Source: Cognatundibacterium jejuense (GTDB taxonomy: Bacteria > Pseudomonadota > Gammaproteobacteria > Burkholderiales > Burkholderiaceae_D). Taken from it: a stretch of 64,000 nt of DNA. The stretch covers positions 1-64,000 of the forward strand of contig NZ_JACOFV010000018.1 of assembly GCF_014284255.1 (NCBI RefSeq), in the 5' to 3' direction. The position numbers and the translations under genes are program-made. The notes below the pieces were generated by a model. That model ran no database searches, was not told the origin of the DNA, and saw only the letters and a program-made list of their open reading frames with translations. Positions 1 to 8,460 of the stretch are shown in pieces (positions within the stretch are counted from its first letter, which is position 1; each line of letters starts with the position of its first letter).

Positions 1-180
1 GTCACAAATATCGCCTTGCACAAACAGGTGGCGTTCGTCATTGCGCAAACTGGTCAGGTTGTTTAGATTACCGGCATAAGTCAATTTATCGTAATTCAGT
101 ACCGACTCATCGGACTGTGCCAGCCAGCTCAAGACAAAATTGGCGCCGATAAAACCAGCACCGCCTGTAACAAATATCAT
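1..180 (-). CDS. rfbB: dTDP-glucose 4,6-dehydratase, N-terminal part
   Basis: Only the first 60 codons are inside the window; the gene starts with ATG at 180 and runs off the left edge. The translation opens with MIFVTGGAGFIGANFV, the GxxGxxG nucleotide-binding loop of extended SDR enzymes, followed by LNYDKLTYAGNLNNL, the second-strand signature typical of RfbB/RmlB. The enzyme converts dTDP-glucose to dTDP-4-keto-6-deoxyglucose, the second step of dTDP-rhamnose synthesis for surface polysaccharide. The remaining rfb genes would be expected beyond the left edge. The assignment rests on the N-terminus only; another NDP-sugar dehydratase is possible but less likely. Confidence 0.85.
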   Translation of the reverse strand, partial: MIFVTGGAGFIGANFVLSWLAQSDESVLNYDKLTYAGNLNNLTSLRNDERHLFVQGDICD

Positions 181-464
181 TCTCAAACCCCTAAAGTAGT
201 AACTTCAAATTAGCTCGCGATTTTATTAGAGTTCAGGGGGTATTAGCTAGAAATATAGGTTGTCAAAAGAGAATTTAATTTGATTTTTACATGCTTAATA
301 GCTGGAAATTCCCCTAAATTGGCGACTTCTTGGTGCCATTTCAAAGTTCACGGAGAAATTGTAAATAGACAAAGGCGAGACTGCACACCTAGGGTTAACC
401 TTATATCGATCTTGTTAAGTGAGAGATTTAGTAAAAAATAATGAAGTCTATTAAATGGAGTCGA
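181..464. other. intergenic region upstream of rfbB
   Basis: About 280 AT-rich bases lie between the rfbB start and a possible small ORF. It must hold the rfbB promoter, but I see no clear -35/-10 pair, operator or terminator in it. Confidence 0.4.
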
Positions 465-554
465 TTAATTACTGTCTATTTGCGACAAGCAAATCCAGAT
501 AGTCGTGATAATGGCGTAGGCAAGGACCAGTGTAGCGACCAATGTAAGTTTCAT
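465..554 (-). CDS. possible 29-residue hydrophobic membrane peptide
   Basis: A short ORF begins with ATG at 554 behind an AGGGGG Shine-Dalgarno-like run at suitable spacing. It encodes about 29 residues: MKLTLVATLVLAYAII at the start, then TTIWICLSQIDSN. One lysine followed by about 20 hydrophobic residues predicts a single membrane span with a short polar tail. I do not recognise a family. It could be a small inner-membrane protein or a hydrophobic type I toxin-like peptide, or chance. The ribosome site and membrane-like composition are the only support; no neighbour points to a role. Confidence 0.35.
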   Translation of the reverse strand: MKLTLVATLVLAYAIITTIWICLSQIDSN

Positions 555-580
555 GGGAGCCCCCTAAGGCCGGAAAAATG

Positions 581-602
581 AAACTGTGTTGAACAGTTTT
601 TC
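581..602. repeat. small inverted repeat
   Basis: AAACTGT and ACAGTTT flank a 5-base loop, followed on the plus strand by a short T-run. It sits between the small ORF at 465-554 and grpE. It could be a weak terminator or an operator-like palindrome; the sequence does not decide. Confidence 0.3.
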
Positions 603-796
603 AGGATAGATATTGAAATGCATTTTGTTCGTATGGATTTGTTTCCTTCTTGTTTCTAAATGTAATCCAAATTGCTGCGTAGCAACAAAGGGGAGTGAAA
701 GTTTTGATGGTAAGCAAAAAAATGTCATTTGGGGCTTGAAAAAACAGATGCCATCACCAAGTACGGCTGCAATATGTAATTGACTGGAGGTTAAGA

Positions 797-1390
797 ATGC
801 AACACCAAGAAAATATGCAAACAGAAAATGAAACTCAGGCAGCGAAGCAGGCGGCTGAAACTGTTCAGTCAGCGGCTGAACCGGTGGCAGAAGCCGAAGC
901 GGCCATTTCTGAGGAAGTGGTTGATACAGAAGCAAAAAATAGGCAAATCATCGCTGAACTAGAAGCGAAAGTTGCAGAATTGCAAGACGCATTTATGCGT
1001 GCTAAAGCAGATGGTGAAAATATTCGCCGTCGCGCGCAAGAAGATATTTCTAAGGCTCACAAGTTTGCCATTGAAGGTTTCGCTGAAGCAATGGTGCCAG
1101 TCAAAGACAGCCTGGAAATGGCATTAAAGGTTGAAACACCGTCAATTGACTCCTTGAAAGAAGGTGTTGAAATGACATTGAAGCAATTAAGTGCGGCCTT
1201 TGAAAAAAATCGCCTTATGGAAATCAATCCAGTCCAAGGTGAAAAACTTGATCCTATGAAACATCAAGCCATTTCTATGGTGCCTGCTGAACAAGATGCA
1301 AACACCGTCGTTACTGTTTTGCAAAAGGGATATAACATTGCTGATCGCTTGTTACGCCCGGCTTTAGTAACCGTTGCACAAGGTAAATAA
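797..1390 (+). CDS. grpE: nucleotide exchange factor GrpE
   Basis: GrpE dimers release ADP from DnaK and so reset the Hsp70 cycle in the cytoplasm. The 197-residue protein has the family layout: an Ala/Glu/Gln-rich acidic, helical N-terminal third, a long coiled-coil segment with [19 protein letters not shown] around residues 65-84, and the C-terminal beta-domain ending near [16 protein letters not shown] (the GrpE signature, with xGYxxxDRLLRPAxV). The start at 797 follows a strong TGGAGG site. It is followed by dnaK and dnaJ in the same direction, the usual heat-shock cluster. Length and start are normal. Confidence 0.97.
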   Translation: MQHQENMQTENETQAAKQAAETVQSAAEPVAEAEAAISEEVVDTEAKNRQIIAELEAKVAELQDAFMRAKADGENIRRRAQEDISKAHKFAIEGFAEAMVPVKDSLEMALKVETPSIDSLKEGVEMTLKQLSAAFEKNRLMEINPVQGEKLDPMKHQAISMVPAEQDANTVVTVLQKGYNIADRLLRPALVTVAQGK

Positions 1391-1398
1391 AAAAAAGC

Positions 1399-1440
1399 GT
1401 AAAAAACCAGCAAAAAACGCTTGAAAAGCAGGTTTTTTAC
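1399..1440 (+). terminator. hairpin between grpE and dnaK
   Basis: GTAAAAAACC and GGTTTTTTAC form an imperfect stem just after the grpE stop codon. It may weaken read-through from grpE. It overlaps the proposed heat-shock promoter of dnaK. Confidence 0.35.
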
Positions 1441-1448
1441 CTAATATC
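1420..1448 (+). promoter_or_regulatory. candidate sigma-32 (RpoH) promoter for dnaK
   Basis: CTTGAA at 1420-1425 is followed after 14 bases by CCTAATATC at 1440-1448. The heat-shock consensus is CTTGAA, a 13-17 base spacer, then CCCCATNT. The -35 element is perfect and the -10 element agrees at roughly six of eight positions. It lies about 130 bases before dnaK, in the right direction. Heat-shock control of dnaK is established knowledge; this exact promoter is inferred. Confidence 0.5.
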
Positions 1449-1578
1449 GGGTACAGACGAGTTATTCAATTAAGTTCTTGAAGCTTTTGATGAGTGAAAA
1501 CGCAAAAAGTTCAACAATTTAGATTAACTCAAAAATATTGACAAATACATAAAATCTAAATAATTCTGAGGAAAAATC

Positions 1579-3519
1579 ATGGGAAAAATGATTGGTATTG
1601 ATTTGGGTACAACCAACTCTTGCGTTGCTATCATGGAAGGCGGCCAGCCTAAAGTTATCGAAAACGCTGAAGGCGCGCGTACCACGCCGTCTATCATTGC
1701 TTATCAAGAAGATGGTGAAATTCTGGTTGGCGCATCTGCGAAACGCCAGGCTGTCACCAACCCAAAAAATACACTGTTCGCGGTAAAACGCTTGATCGGT
1801 CGTAAATTCGAAGAAAAAGAAGTGCAAAAAGACATCAGTCTGATGCCTTACACGATTTCCAAGGCCGACAACGGCGATGCGTGGGTTTCTGTGCGCGACA
1901 AACGTTTGGCGCCACCACAAATTTCCGCAGAAGTTTTGCGTAAAATGAAAAAAACCGCTGAAGATTACCTCGGCGAAGAAGTGACTGAAGCGGTTATTAC
2001 TGTCCCAGCATACTTTAACGATGCACAACGTCAGGCAACGAAAGATGCAGGCCGTATCGCTGGTCTGGATGTTAAACGCATCATTAACGAACCAACTGCA
2101 GCGGCATTGGCTTTTGGTCTGGACAAAAAAGAAAAAGGCGATCGCAAGATTGCAGTCTACGATTTGGGTGGTGGTACATTTGACGTATCGATCATTGAAA
2201 TCGCTGACGTTGATGGCGAAATGCAATTCGAAGTATTGTCCACTAACGGCGATACTTTCCTCGGTGGTGAAGATTTCGATCAACGCGTGATCGACTACAT
2301 CATTACTGAATTCAAAAACATCAATGGTCTGGATTTGTCCAAAGATCCGATCGCTTTGCAACGCATCAAAGCCTCTGCTGAACGCGCAAAAATCGAGTTG
2401 TCGAGCGCACAGCAGACAGAAATTAATGAGCCGTACATCGCGATGGCGAACGGCGCACCAGTGCATTTGAATTTGAAAATCACACGTGCAAAATTGGAAG
2501 CATTGGTTGAAGAACTGATTCAAAAAACCATGGAACCTTGCCGTCTGGCGATCAAAGATGCTGGCGTTAAAACATCAGACATCGACGACATCATCCTGGT
2601 TGGTGGTATGACTCGTATGCCTAAAGTGCAAGAACTGGTCAAAGACTTTTTCGGTAAAGAACCACGTAAAGACGTGAATCCTGACGAAGCAGTAGCCGTT
2701 GGTGCAGCGATTCAAGGATCGGTCTTGTCTGGCGATCGCAAAGATTTGTTGTTACTGGACGTAACACCGTTGTCTCTGGGTATCGAAACTCTGGGCGGTG
2801 TAATGACTAAGATGATCCAGAAGAACACAACGATCCCAACCAAATTTAGCCAAGTGTTCTCGACAGCGGACGACAATCAGCCAGCGGTAACGATTAAAGT
2901 TTACCAAGGTGAACGTGAAATTGCTGCCGGTAATAAAGGCTTGGGTGAATTCAATCTGGAAGGTATTCCACCAGCAGCACGCGGTACACCACAGATCGAA
3001 GTAACTTTTGACATCGATGCGAACGGTATTTTGCACGTAGGTGCAAAAGACAAAGCCACTGGCAAAGAAAATAAAATCACGATCAAAGCTAACTCTGGTC
3101 TGACTGAAGAAGAAATCCAGAAAATGGTGAAAGACGCAGAATTGAATGCGGAAGAAGACAAAAAAGTCAAAGAATTGGCTGAGTCCCGCAATCAAGGTGA
3201 TGCATTGGTTCACTCCACTAAGAAAGCTTTGTCTGAACACGGCGACAAGTTAGAAGCTGGCGAAAAAGAGAAAATCGAAGCCGCAATCAAAGATCTGGAA
3301 GACGTATTGAAATCCGGTGACAAAGCTGAGATCGACACTAAATTGGGCGCGCTCTCTACAGCATCCCAAAAGCTCGGTGAAAAAGTGTATGCCGACATGC
3401 AAGCGCAACAAGCTGCTGCTGGCGCTGCGGGCGGTGCAGGTGCGGCTGGCGCAGAAGTACATGCGAAGGATGACGACGTTGTTGATGCTGACTTTAAAGA
3501 AGTTAAAGATAACAAGTAA
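1579..3519 (+). CDS. dnaK: molecular chaperone DnaK (Hsp70)
   Basis: DnaK is the ATP-dependent Hsp70 chaperone that folds and protects cytoplasmic proteins with DnaJ and GrpE. The 646-residue product has the N-terminal ATPase domain with [12 protein letters not shown] (residues 5-16), [12 protein letters not shown] near 195 and [10 protein letters not shown] near 340. It then has the linker [19 protein letters not shown], the substrate-binding beta-domain and a helical lid, ending in an Ala/Gly-rich tail and a [12 protein letters not shown] motif that is standard for bacterial DnaK. The start follows a TGAGGA site. Length is normal. A long open frame on the opposite strand (1519-2523) is only the mirror of its codon bias. 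Confidence 0.99.
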   Translation: MGKMIGIDLGTTNSCVAIMEGGQPKVIENAEGARTTPSIIAYQEDGEILVGASAKRQAVTNPKNTLFAVKRLIGRKFEEKEVQKDISLMPYTISKADNGDAWVSVRDKRLAPPQISAEVLRKMKKTAEDYLGEEVTEAVITVPAYFNDAQRQATKDAGRIAGLDVKRIINEPTAAALAFGLDKKEKGDRKIAVYDLGGGTFDVSIIEIADVDGEMQFEVLSTNGDTFLGGEDFDQRVIDYIITEFKNINGLDLSKDPIALQRIKASAERAKIELSSAQQTEINEPYIAMANGAPVHLNLKITRAKLEALVEELIQKTMEPCRLAIKDAGVKTSDIDDIILVGGMTRMPKVQELVKDFFGKEPRKDVNPDEAVAVGAAIQGSVLSGDRKDLLLLDVTPLSLGIETLGGVMTKMIQKNTTIPTKFSQVFSTADDNQPAVTIKVYQGEREIAAGNKGLGEFNLEGIPPAARGTPQIEVTFDIDANGILHVGAKDKATGKENKITIKANSGLTEEEIQKMVKDAELNAEEDKKVKELAESRNQGDALVHSTKKALSEHGDKLEAGEKEKIEAAIKDLEDVLKSGDKAEIDTKLGALSTASQKLGEKVYADMQAQQAAAGAAGGAGAAGAEVHAKDDDVVDADFKEVKDNK

Positions 3520-3547
3520 TCCCGTCACCCAATAACGGCGACGTATA

Positions 3548-3605
3548 AGCGCAGAGGCGCAGAGGCCGCAGAGAAAATCAAATGATCTCTGCGTCTCTGC
3601 GCTTT
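3548..3605. repeat. palindromic CGCAGAGGCGCAGAG-type repeat, possible terminator
   Basis: AAGCGCAGAG is repeated in inverted form as CTCTGCGCTT, with further GCAGAG/CTCTGC units between, ending in TTTT on the plus strand. GCAGAGG-type palindromes of this kind occur as dispersed intergenic repeats in Burkholderiales. Here it sits 30 bases after dnaK and could also end its transcript. Confidence 0.6.
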
Positions 3606-3692
3606 TGTAGTAACTGTTTTTGAACTTTTAAAATGACACATTGAACGCGACTGTCGCACAATGTGAATCAATAAAAACAAGGTGTAATCGAG

Positions 3693-4817
3693 ATGGCGAA
3701 GCGTGATTTTTACGAAATTCTCGGAGTCGGTAAAAACGCCTCAGAAGATGAAATCAAAAAGGCTTATCGTAAGCTGGCGATGAAATACCATCCGGATCGT
3801 AATCCGGATAACAAGGCTGCCGAAGAAAAATTCAAAGAAGCCAAAGAAGCTTACGAGATGCTTTCTGATAGCCAAAAGCGTGATGCGTATGACCGTTACG
3901 GCCATGCTGGTGTTGATCCAAATATGGGCGGCGGCGGCGGTGGTGGTGCCGGTGGATTTGCAGATGCGTTTGGCGACATTTTCGGTGATATCTTTGGTGG
4001 TGGCGGTGGTCGCCGAAGTGCCGGACCTCAAGTCTATCGTGGCGCAGATTTGCGTTACAACCTTGAGATTACGTTAGAGCAAGCAGCGAATGGTTTTGAT
4101 ACCACAATTCGTGTTCCAAGCTGGGATGAATGCGATACGTGCCATGGCTCAGGCGCTAAACCTGGAACCTCTCCTGTGACATGTACCACTTGCGCCGGAC
4201 ACGGTCAGGTACGCATGCAACAAGGTTTGTTCAGTATTCAACAAACCTGTCCTAAATGCCACGGTACAGGCAAAATGATTCCCGATCCATGCCCGACTTG
4301 CTCTGGTGTTGGTCGTATCAAACGCAATAAAACCCTGGAAGTGAAGATTCCAGCCGGTATTGATGACGGCATGCGTATTCGTTCATCCGGAAACGGTGAG
4401 CCTGGCGTCAATGGCGGGCCTCCGGGTGATCTGTATGTTGAAATCCATATCAAGCAGCATCCAGTGTTCCAACGCGAAGGCGATGATTTGCATTGCGAAA
4501 TTCCGATTTCCTTTGTCAAAGCAGCGCTCGGTGGCGATATTGAAGTGCCAACACTGAGCGGCAAAGCGTCGTTCACTGTCCCTGAAGGTACCCAATCCGG
4601 TAAGACTTTCCGCCTACGTAGTAAAGGCGTCAAAGGAGTACGCTCTGGATACGCCGGTGATTTGTTCTGCCATGTTGTGATTGAGACACCGGTAAAACTG
4701 ACTGAGAAGCAAAAAGACTTGCTACGCGAGTTTGAGCAATTGACGGTTGAAGGCGGTTCAAAACACAATCCGCAAAGCAAGACCTGGATGGATAAAGTGA
4801 AAAAGTTTTTTGAATAA
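3693..4817 (+). CDS. dnaJ: co-chaperone DnaJ (Hsp40)
   Basis: DnaJ delivers clients to DnaK and stimulates its ATPase. The 374-residue protein shows all four type I regions: a J-domain with HPD at residues 33-35, a Gly/Phe-rich linker from about 77 to 110 with a long glycine run, four zinc-binding CxxCxGxG repeats ([32 protein letters not shown]) and the C-terminal client-binding domains. It lies 173 bases after dnaK, with a palindromic repeat between them. Length is typical of the family, and no key residue is missing. Confidence 0.99.
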   Translation: MAKRDFYEILGVGKNASEDEIKKAYRKLAMKYHPDRNPDNKAAEEKFKEAKEAYEMLSDSQKRDAYDRYGHAGVDPNMGGGGGGGAGGFADAFGDIFGDIFGGGGGRRSAGPQVYRGADLRYNLEITLEQAANGFDTTIRVPSWDECDTCHGSGAKPGTSPVTCTTCAGHGQVRMQQGLFSIQQTCPKCHGTGKMIPDPCPTCSGVGRIKRNKTLEVKIPAGIDDGMRIRSSGNGEPGVNGGPPGDLYVEIHIKQHPVFQREGDDLHCEIPISFVKAALGGDIEVPTLSGKASFTVPEGTQSGKTFRLRSKGVKGVRSGYAGDLFCHVVIETPVKLTEKQKDLLREFEQLTVEGGSKHNPQSKTWMDKVKKFFE

Positions 4818-4849
4818 AACGGCTTTAAGCACTTCGTCGCATAAAGCAT

Positions 4850-4883
4850 AGCCCTGTTGAATTTCAGCAGGGCTTTTTTTTAC
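4850..4883 (+). terminator. rho-independent terminator after dnaJ
   Basis: AGCCCTG and CAGGGCT form a GC-rich stem around an 11-base loop and are followed directly by an unbroken T-run. Confidence 0.85.
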
Positions 4884-5079
4884 CCACAAATGCGCCCTTA
4901 AATTGTGCAAATTAGAAAAAATGCTCCAAAAAAGCACAAGAGAACTAGCAGGATTTAGGTTAAGCTAAACGACCATTTACAAAAGCTTACAAATATAATG
5001 GGACATTGTTGAGCGTTCGATTTCTTCGGACAGTAATATTTTTACTCTCAACATGAGATCATCGATCAGAGGAGACAAA

Positions 5080-5688
5080 ATGCGTTTGATGAAATTGAAA
5101 TTTTGGTTAGCTGTATGTGGTTTAGCGATGGGCGTTGCTACCGGTGTTAATGCAACGGAAGTCGCTGGTGTGAAGTTGGATGATACATTGCAGCTCGCCA
5201 ATACCGAACTCAAGTTAAATGGCGCTGGTATACGCTACAAAGCAATTTTTAAAGTATATGTTGCTGGTTTGTACTTGAAAGAAAAAAAGACCACGGTGCA
5301 AGATGTCCTGAATGCCGACGGCCCACGTCGTGTAACTCTTGTGATGATGCGTGATCTCAGCAGTGAAGATTTTAGCCGTGGATTTATGCAAGGCATACAA
5401 AAAAATACGGATAAAGGAGATAAAGCCAAACTCACTTCTCAGTTTTTGCGTTTTGGAGAACTGTTCGCATCCGTTCCCGAGCTGAAAAAGGGCGATGTGA
5501 TGACCAATGACTGGATCCCTGGCGTTGGTACCGTGGTTGCCCTCAACGGTAAAAAAATGGGTGATCCTTATCCGGATATTCTTTTCTACAATGCCCTACT
5601 GCGTATTTGGTTGGGTGAAAGCCCAGTTGATAGTGGTCTGAAGAAGGCCATGCTAGGTGCGTCAGAGAACCGTAGCGCATTTCGCTAA
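5080..5688 (+). CDS. chalcone isomerase-like secreted protein
   Basis: The 202-residue product starts at ATG 5080, chosen because AGAGGAGA sits five bases upstream; an ATG 27 bases earlier has no such site. Residues 1-26 form a Sec signal peptide (basic start, hydrophobic LKFWLAVCGLAMGVATG, cleavage near VNA). The mature part matches the bacterial chalcone-isomerase-like family: EVAGVKLDDTLQLANTELKLNGAGIRY, FKVYVAGLYL and later KGDVMTNDWIPGVGTVVALNG. In bacteria these periplasmic proteins have the plant chalcone isomerase fold, but no flavonoid substrate is known. The gene stands alone between two terminators. The function is unknown. Confidence 0.8.
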   Translation: MRLMKLKFWLAVCGLAMGVATGVNATEVAGVKLDDTLQLANTELKLNGAGIRYKAIFKVYVAGLYLKEKKTTVQDVLNADGPRRVTLVMMRDLSSEDFSRGFMQGIQKNTDKGDKAKLTSQFLRFGELFASVPELKKGDVMTNDWIPGVGTVVALNGKKMGDPYPDILFYNALLRIWLGESPVDSGLKKAMLGASENRSAFR

Positions 5689-5710
5689 CTTATTCTAGTT
5701 TTCGTTCATA

Positions 5711-5745
5711 AAAAAGAGAAGGAGAGGTTCCTTCTCTTTTTTTTT
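5711..5745 (+). terminator. rho-independent terminator
   Basis: AAAAAGAGAAGG pairs with CCTTCTCTTTTT around a short purine loop, followed by more T. It ends the chalcone-isomerase-like gene. Confidence 0.8.
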
Positions 5746-6017
5746 AAATTTGAATTTGTTATCTTCCTCTCGTCACCCCGCTAGATGCTGGTAATGTACA
5801 TACATCAACATTATTCAATGCGTGGGCTGGTCGTTATCACCATTTATCCTGATGTTGCAAGCTCACTGGTTTCCATCATCGATTCTCTGGTGTGGGGGCA
5901 TAGGCAATGATTTGATAGAATCCTTGACTGATTGCCGTTCATCCAAGCTGAGCAGGAATAACAGGGATGTCGGAGAAACGGTTAAAATCATGCCTGTTTC
6001 ACATTCAAGGCAATACG
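5746..6017. other. intergenic region before carbonic anhydrase
   Basis: About 270 bases without a convincing gene. An in-frame upstream ATG for the carbonic anhydrase exists at 5967 but has no ribosome site. I see no clear promoter or regulatory palindrome. Confidence 0.4.
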
Positions 6018-6692
6018 ATGGTAGACCAAATCCGAACAGAATTGACCCCAGCGCAGTTGTTTGAAAACAATCGCCGTTGGGCGCAAGCGATACACGATAA
6101 AGACGCTGATTTTTTTAAAAAACTTGCTGCACAACAAAATCCGGAATACTTGTGGATAGGTTGTTCTGATAGCAGAGTTCCGGCAAATGAATTACTTGGT
6201 TTGCTTCCCGGTGAATTATTTGTTCATCGTAATATTGCCAATGTTGTCGTTCATTCAGACTTAAATTGTTTGTCTGTGTTGCAGTTTGCGGTTGACGTCT
6301 TGGGCGTAAAGCACATTATTATTTGTGGCCATTATGGTTGTTCCGGCGTACACGCAGCAATGACGGGTGGACGCGTCGGTTTGGCTGATAACTGGCTTCG
6401 TCACGTGCAAGACGTGCACCAAAAATACGAACGCTATATGGGTGAAACACTGAACCTGAAAGAACGCGGCGATCGTTTATGCGAACTCAATGTGATTGAA
6501 CAGGTGGTTAATGTTTGTAAGACCACGGTGATTCAGGATGCGTGGGAGCGCGGACAAGAGGTTACGGTGCATGGTTGGGTATATGGCTTGCAAGATGGTT
6601 TGCTTAGTGAGCTCGGCATGACAGTCAGTTCGCCTGAGACGCTGGCTGGCCATGTGAAGGCAAGTCTGGCGCGCTATTCTGGTTCAATTTAA
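6018..6692 (+). CDS. can: beta-class carbonic anhydrase
   Basis: The enzyme interconverts CO2 and bicarbonate in the cytoplasm and supplies bicarbonate for carboxylations. From the ATG at 6018 (CAAGG seven bases upstream) the protein is 224 residues, close to E. coli Can. Zinc ligands are visible: C49 and D51 with R53 in WIGCSDSRVPANELLG, then H105 and C108 in IICGHYGCSG. The segment LFVHRNIANVVVHSDLNCLSVLQFAVD is also characteristic. Starting at 5967 would add 17 residues with no family counterpart. The gene appears to be monocistronic. Confidence 0.95.
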   Translation: MVDQIRTELTPAQLFENNRRWAQAIHDKDADFFKKLAAQQNPEYLWIGCSDSRVPANELLGLLPGELFVHRNIANVVVHSDLNCLSVLQFAVDVLGVKHIIICGHYGCSGVHAAMTGGRVGLADNWLRHVQDVHQKYERYMGETLNLKERGDRLCELNVIEQVVNVCKTTVIQDAWERGQEVTVHGWVYGLQDGLLSELGMTVSSPETLAGHVKASLARYSGSI

Positions 6693-6700
6693 TTGACGAA

Positions 6701-6730
6701 AAATTGGGGGCGAAGTTGCTCCCAATTTAC
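6701..6730 (+). terminator. weak hairpin after can
   Basis: AAATTGGG/CCCAATTT arms surround GGCGAAGTTGCT just after the can stop codon. There is no strong T-run, so termination is only plausible. Confidence 0.4.
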
Positions 6731-6824
6731 TTTGGCTTTTAATGGTATGCTGAACTCTTTTTTTATGCTTAACTGTTTTTACACATGAAGCTGACTGAAC
6801 TTAAGCACATTGCTGGGTAAAAAA

Positions 6825-7046
6825 GTGAATCTTATACAGCCAAAAAAACTGCTTTTATCCAAGTGGACTGCGATGGAAATCGTTGCTAAACAAAAGCATT
6901 TTATTGTGACCAAATTGGTTGAGCCAATGGACCCCGATCAGCCGCCAGAGTTGATCGAAATTGAAGCGGTTTATAGTAAAGCAGTGCGCCAGATTCCCTG
7001 GCGCGACTTATGCGATGATAGTCAATGGCAGCGGGGGTGGAAATGA
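6825..7046 (+). CDS. small Trp-containing conserved protein (TIGR02450 family)
   Basis: A 73-residue product from GTG 6825, or 78 from TTG 6810. I prefer GTG because family members begin shortly before the QPKKLLLSKWTA motif. The sequence NLIQPKKLLLSKWTAMEIVAKQKHFIVTKL, then PWRDLCDDSQWQRGW at the end, matches the short tryptophan-rich proteobacterial family TIGR02450. No function is known. Its stop overlaps the next start as ATGA at 7043-7046, so it is translationally coupled to the SDR gene. Confidence 0.75.
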   Translation: MNLIQPKKLLLSKWTAMEIVAKQKHFIVTKLVEPMDPDQPPELIEIEAVYSKAVRQIPWRDLCDDSQWQRGWK

Positions 7047-7744
7047 GTCTGGATTCTTTTTCGCCAAACTTACGGGCTTTGGTGATCGGTTCTACTGGCG
7101 CAATTGGTGCTGCGTTTGTACGTGGCATACGTGCTCATCGTGCTGATGCGCAGGTGATTGAATTGCATCGACACTCGACGCCAGCGATTGATTTTACGAA
7201 CGAACGAAGCATAGAGCAGGCATCACAGGCTTTAGCGCCGCAAGGGCCGTTTCATCTGATCATTAACGCCACAGGTATTTTGCATGGTGATAATTTTATG
7301 CCAGAGAAAAAATTGGCGGACCTGGAATACCAGCACCTCAAACATATCTTTGAAATCAATACGTTTGGACCAGCTTTGGTCATGCGTTACTTCACGCCCT
7401 TACTTGACCGGGAGCGCGGTGTGATGACCTTGTTATCTGCAAAGGTGGGTAGCATAGAAGATAACCGCTTAGGTGGTTGGTACAGCTACCGGGCCTCAAA
7501 AGCGGCACTGAATATGTTGGTTAAAACGGCAGCGATAGAATTAAAACGTAGTCAGAAAAATGCCGTTTTATTGGCTTTGCATCCGGGTACCGTGCAATCC
7601 GGACTGTCGCAACCGTTCCGTGGTGGAAGTCTGGCCAGAAATGCGGATGATGCGGTTACAGATATGCTCAATGTGATTAATCAAAAAACACCTGATCAAT
7701 CGGGTAACTTTTATACCTACGATGACCAGCAGCTACCATGGTAG
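7043..7744 (+). CDS. short-chain dehydrogenase/reductase
   Basis: This is a single-domain SDR of about 233 residues. It has the cofactor loop IGSTGAIGAAFVRG near the start, NATGIL, and the catalytic YxxxK in GWYSYRASKAALNM with the upstream serine in LLSAKVGS. The order resembles C-factor/CsgA-like SDRs, whose substrates are mostly unknown. Two starts are possible, 7025 and 7043. I take 7043 because it overlaps the preceding stop codon as ATGA and follows GGGGGTGG. It converges on kdpE with only 23 bases between them. Confidence 0.85.
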   Translation: MSLDSFSPNLRALVIGSTGAIGAAFVRGIRAHRADAQVIELHRHSTPAIDFTNERSIEQASQALAPQGPFHLIINATGILHGDNFMPEKKLADLEYQHLKHIFEINTFGPALVMRYFTPLLDRERGVMTLLSAKVGSIEDNRLGGWYSYRASKAALNMLVKTAAIELKRSQKNAVLLALHPGTVQSGLSQPFRGGSLARNADDAVTDMLNVINQKTPDQSGNFYTYDDQQLPW

Positions 7745-7767
7745 CAGCTCTCGTCTGTTTCAATTCT

Positions 7768-8460
7768 TCAGGTCACTAAACGGTAGCCCACGCCGGTTTC
7801 AGTAATAAAATGCTTAGGCTGTGCAGGTTCACGTTCTAGTTTCTGACGCAAATTCGCCATGTAAATTCTGAGGTAATGACTACTTTCAGAATGGTTTGGC
7901 CCCCATACTTCTTTGAGTAACTGCTGATGCGTCATGACTTTACCGGCATTACGTGCCAACACCGATAACAGACGATATTCGAGTGGGCTTAAGTGGACGG
8001 CTTCTTCGCCGCGTGTCACGGTGCGCAAGCCAAAGTTAATGTTGACTTCGCCAAACTGAAAAATCGATTCAGCCTGCGCATTTGCAGGTTGACGGCGGCG
8101 CAAGTGCGCACGGATACGTGCAATCAATTCAGCCGCTCCGAAGGGTTTGCTCAGGTAGTCATCGGCACCCGCATCGAGTGCGGCGACTTTTTCCTGTTCT
8201 TGCGTGCGCGCCGATAAAACGATGATCGGTACTTCACTCCAGCTACGCACGTCACGTATGACGTCGAGACCGTTCATGTCAGGCAAACCAAGATCAACGA
8301 TCAACAAGTCAGGTTTGCGTGTGGCACAAGTAATTAAGCCTTGTTTTCCGGTTTCACTTTCATAAACTTCCATGCCTTCTGCCTCAAATGCAGCAGTAAG
8401 AAACCGACGGATTTGTTTTTCGTCTTCTATCAGGACGATATGTATTTTGCTTTCGCTCAT
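7768..8460 (-). CDS. kdpE: response regulator KdpE
   Basis: KdpE is the DNA-binding partner of KdpD that activates the kdp potassium-pump operon. The 230-residue protein is an OmpR/PhoB-type regulator: receiver with acidic pocket IEDE (11-14), phospho-acceptor D56 in DLLIVDLGLPDMNG, LSARTQ and DYLSKPFGAAEL, then a winged-helix domain with SPLEYRLLSVLARNAGKVMTH and a final YLRIYMANLRQKLE segment. Its ATG overlaps the kdpD stop as ATGA (8457-8460), so the two are coupled. It is the last gene of the kdp operon. Confidence 0.97.
   Translation of the reverse strand: MSESKIHIVLIEDEKQIRRFLTAAFEAEGMEVYESETGKQGLITCATRKPDLLIVDLGLPDMNGLDVIRDVRSWSEVPIIVLSARTQEQEKVAALDAGADDYLSKPFGAAELIARIRAHLRRRQPANAQAESIFQFGEVNINFGLRTVTRGEEAVHLSPLEYRLLSVLARNAGKVMTHQQLLKEVWGPNHSESSHYLRIYMANLRQKLEREPAQPKHFITETGVGYRLVT

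Noticed and set aside
735-756. CTTGAA element before grpE as a sigma-32 promoter
   Set aside because: The only -10-like sequence (TGCCAT) lies about seven bases away, far too close for RpoH.
564-935. 123-codon minus-strand frame across the grpE start
   Set aside because: It overlaps the grpE start and coding sequence, has no ribosome site and a composition unlike real proteins.
1519-2523. 334-codon open frame opposite dnaK
   Set aside because: Mirror of strong dnaK codon bias; Phe/Cys-rich composition, no ribosome site, no domain.
5967-6017. N-terminal extension of carbonic anhydrase
   Set aside because: The extra 17 residues match no family member, and the ATG at 6018 has a proper ribosome site.
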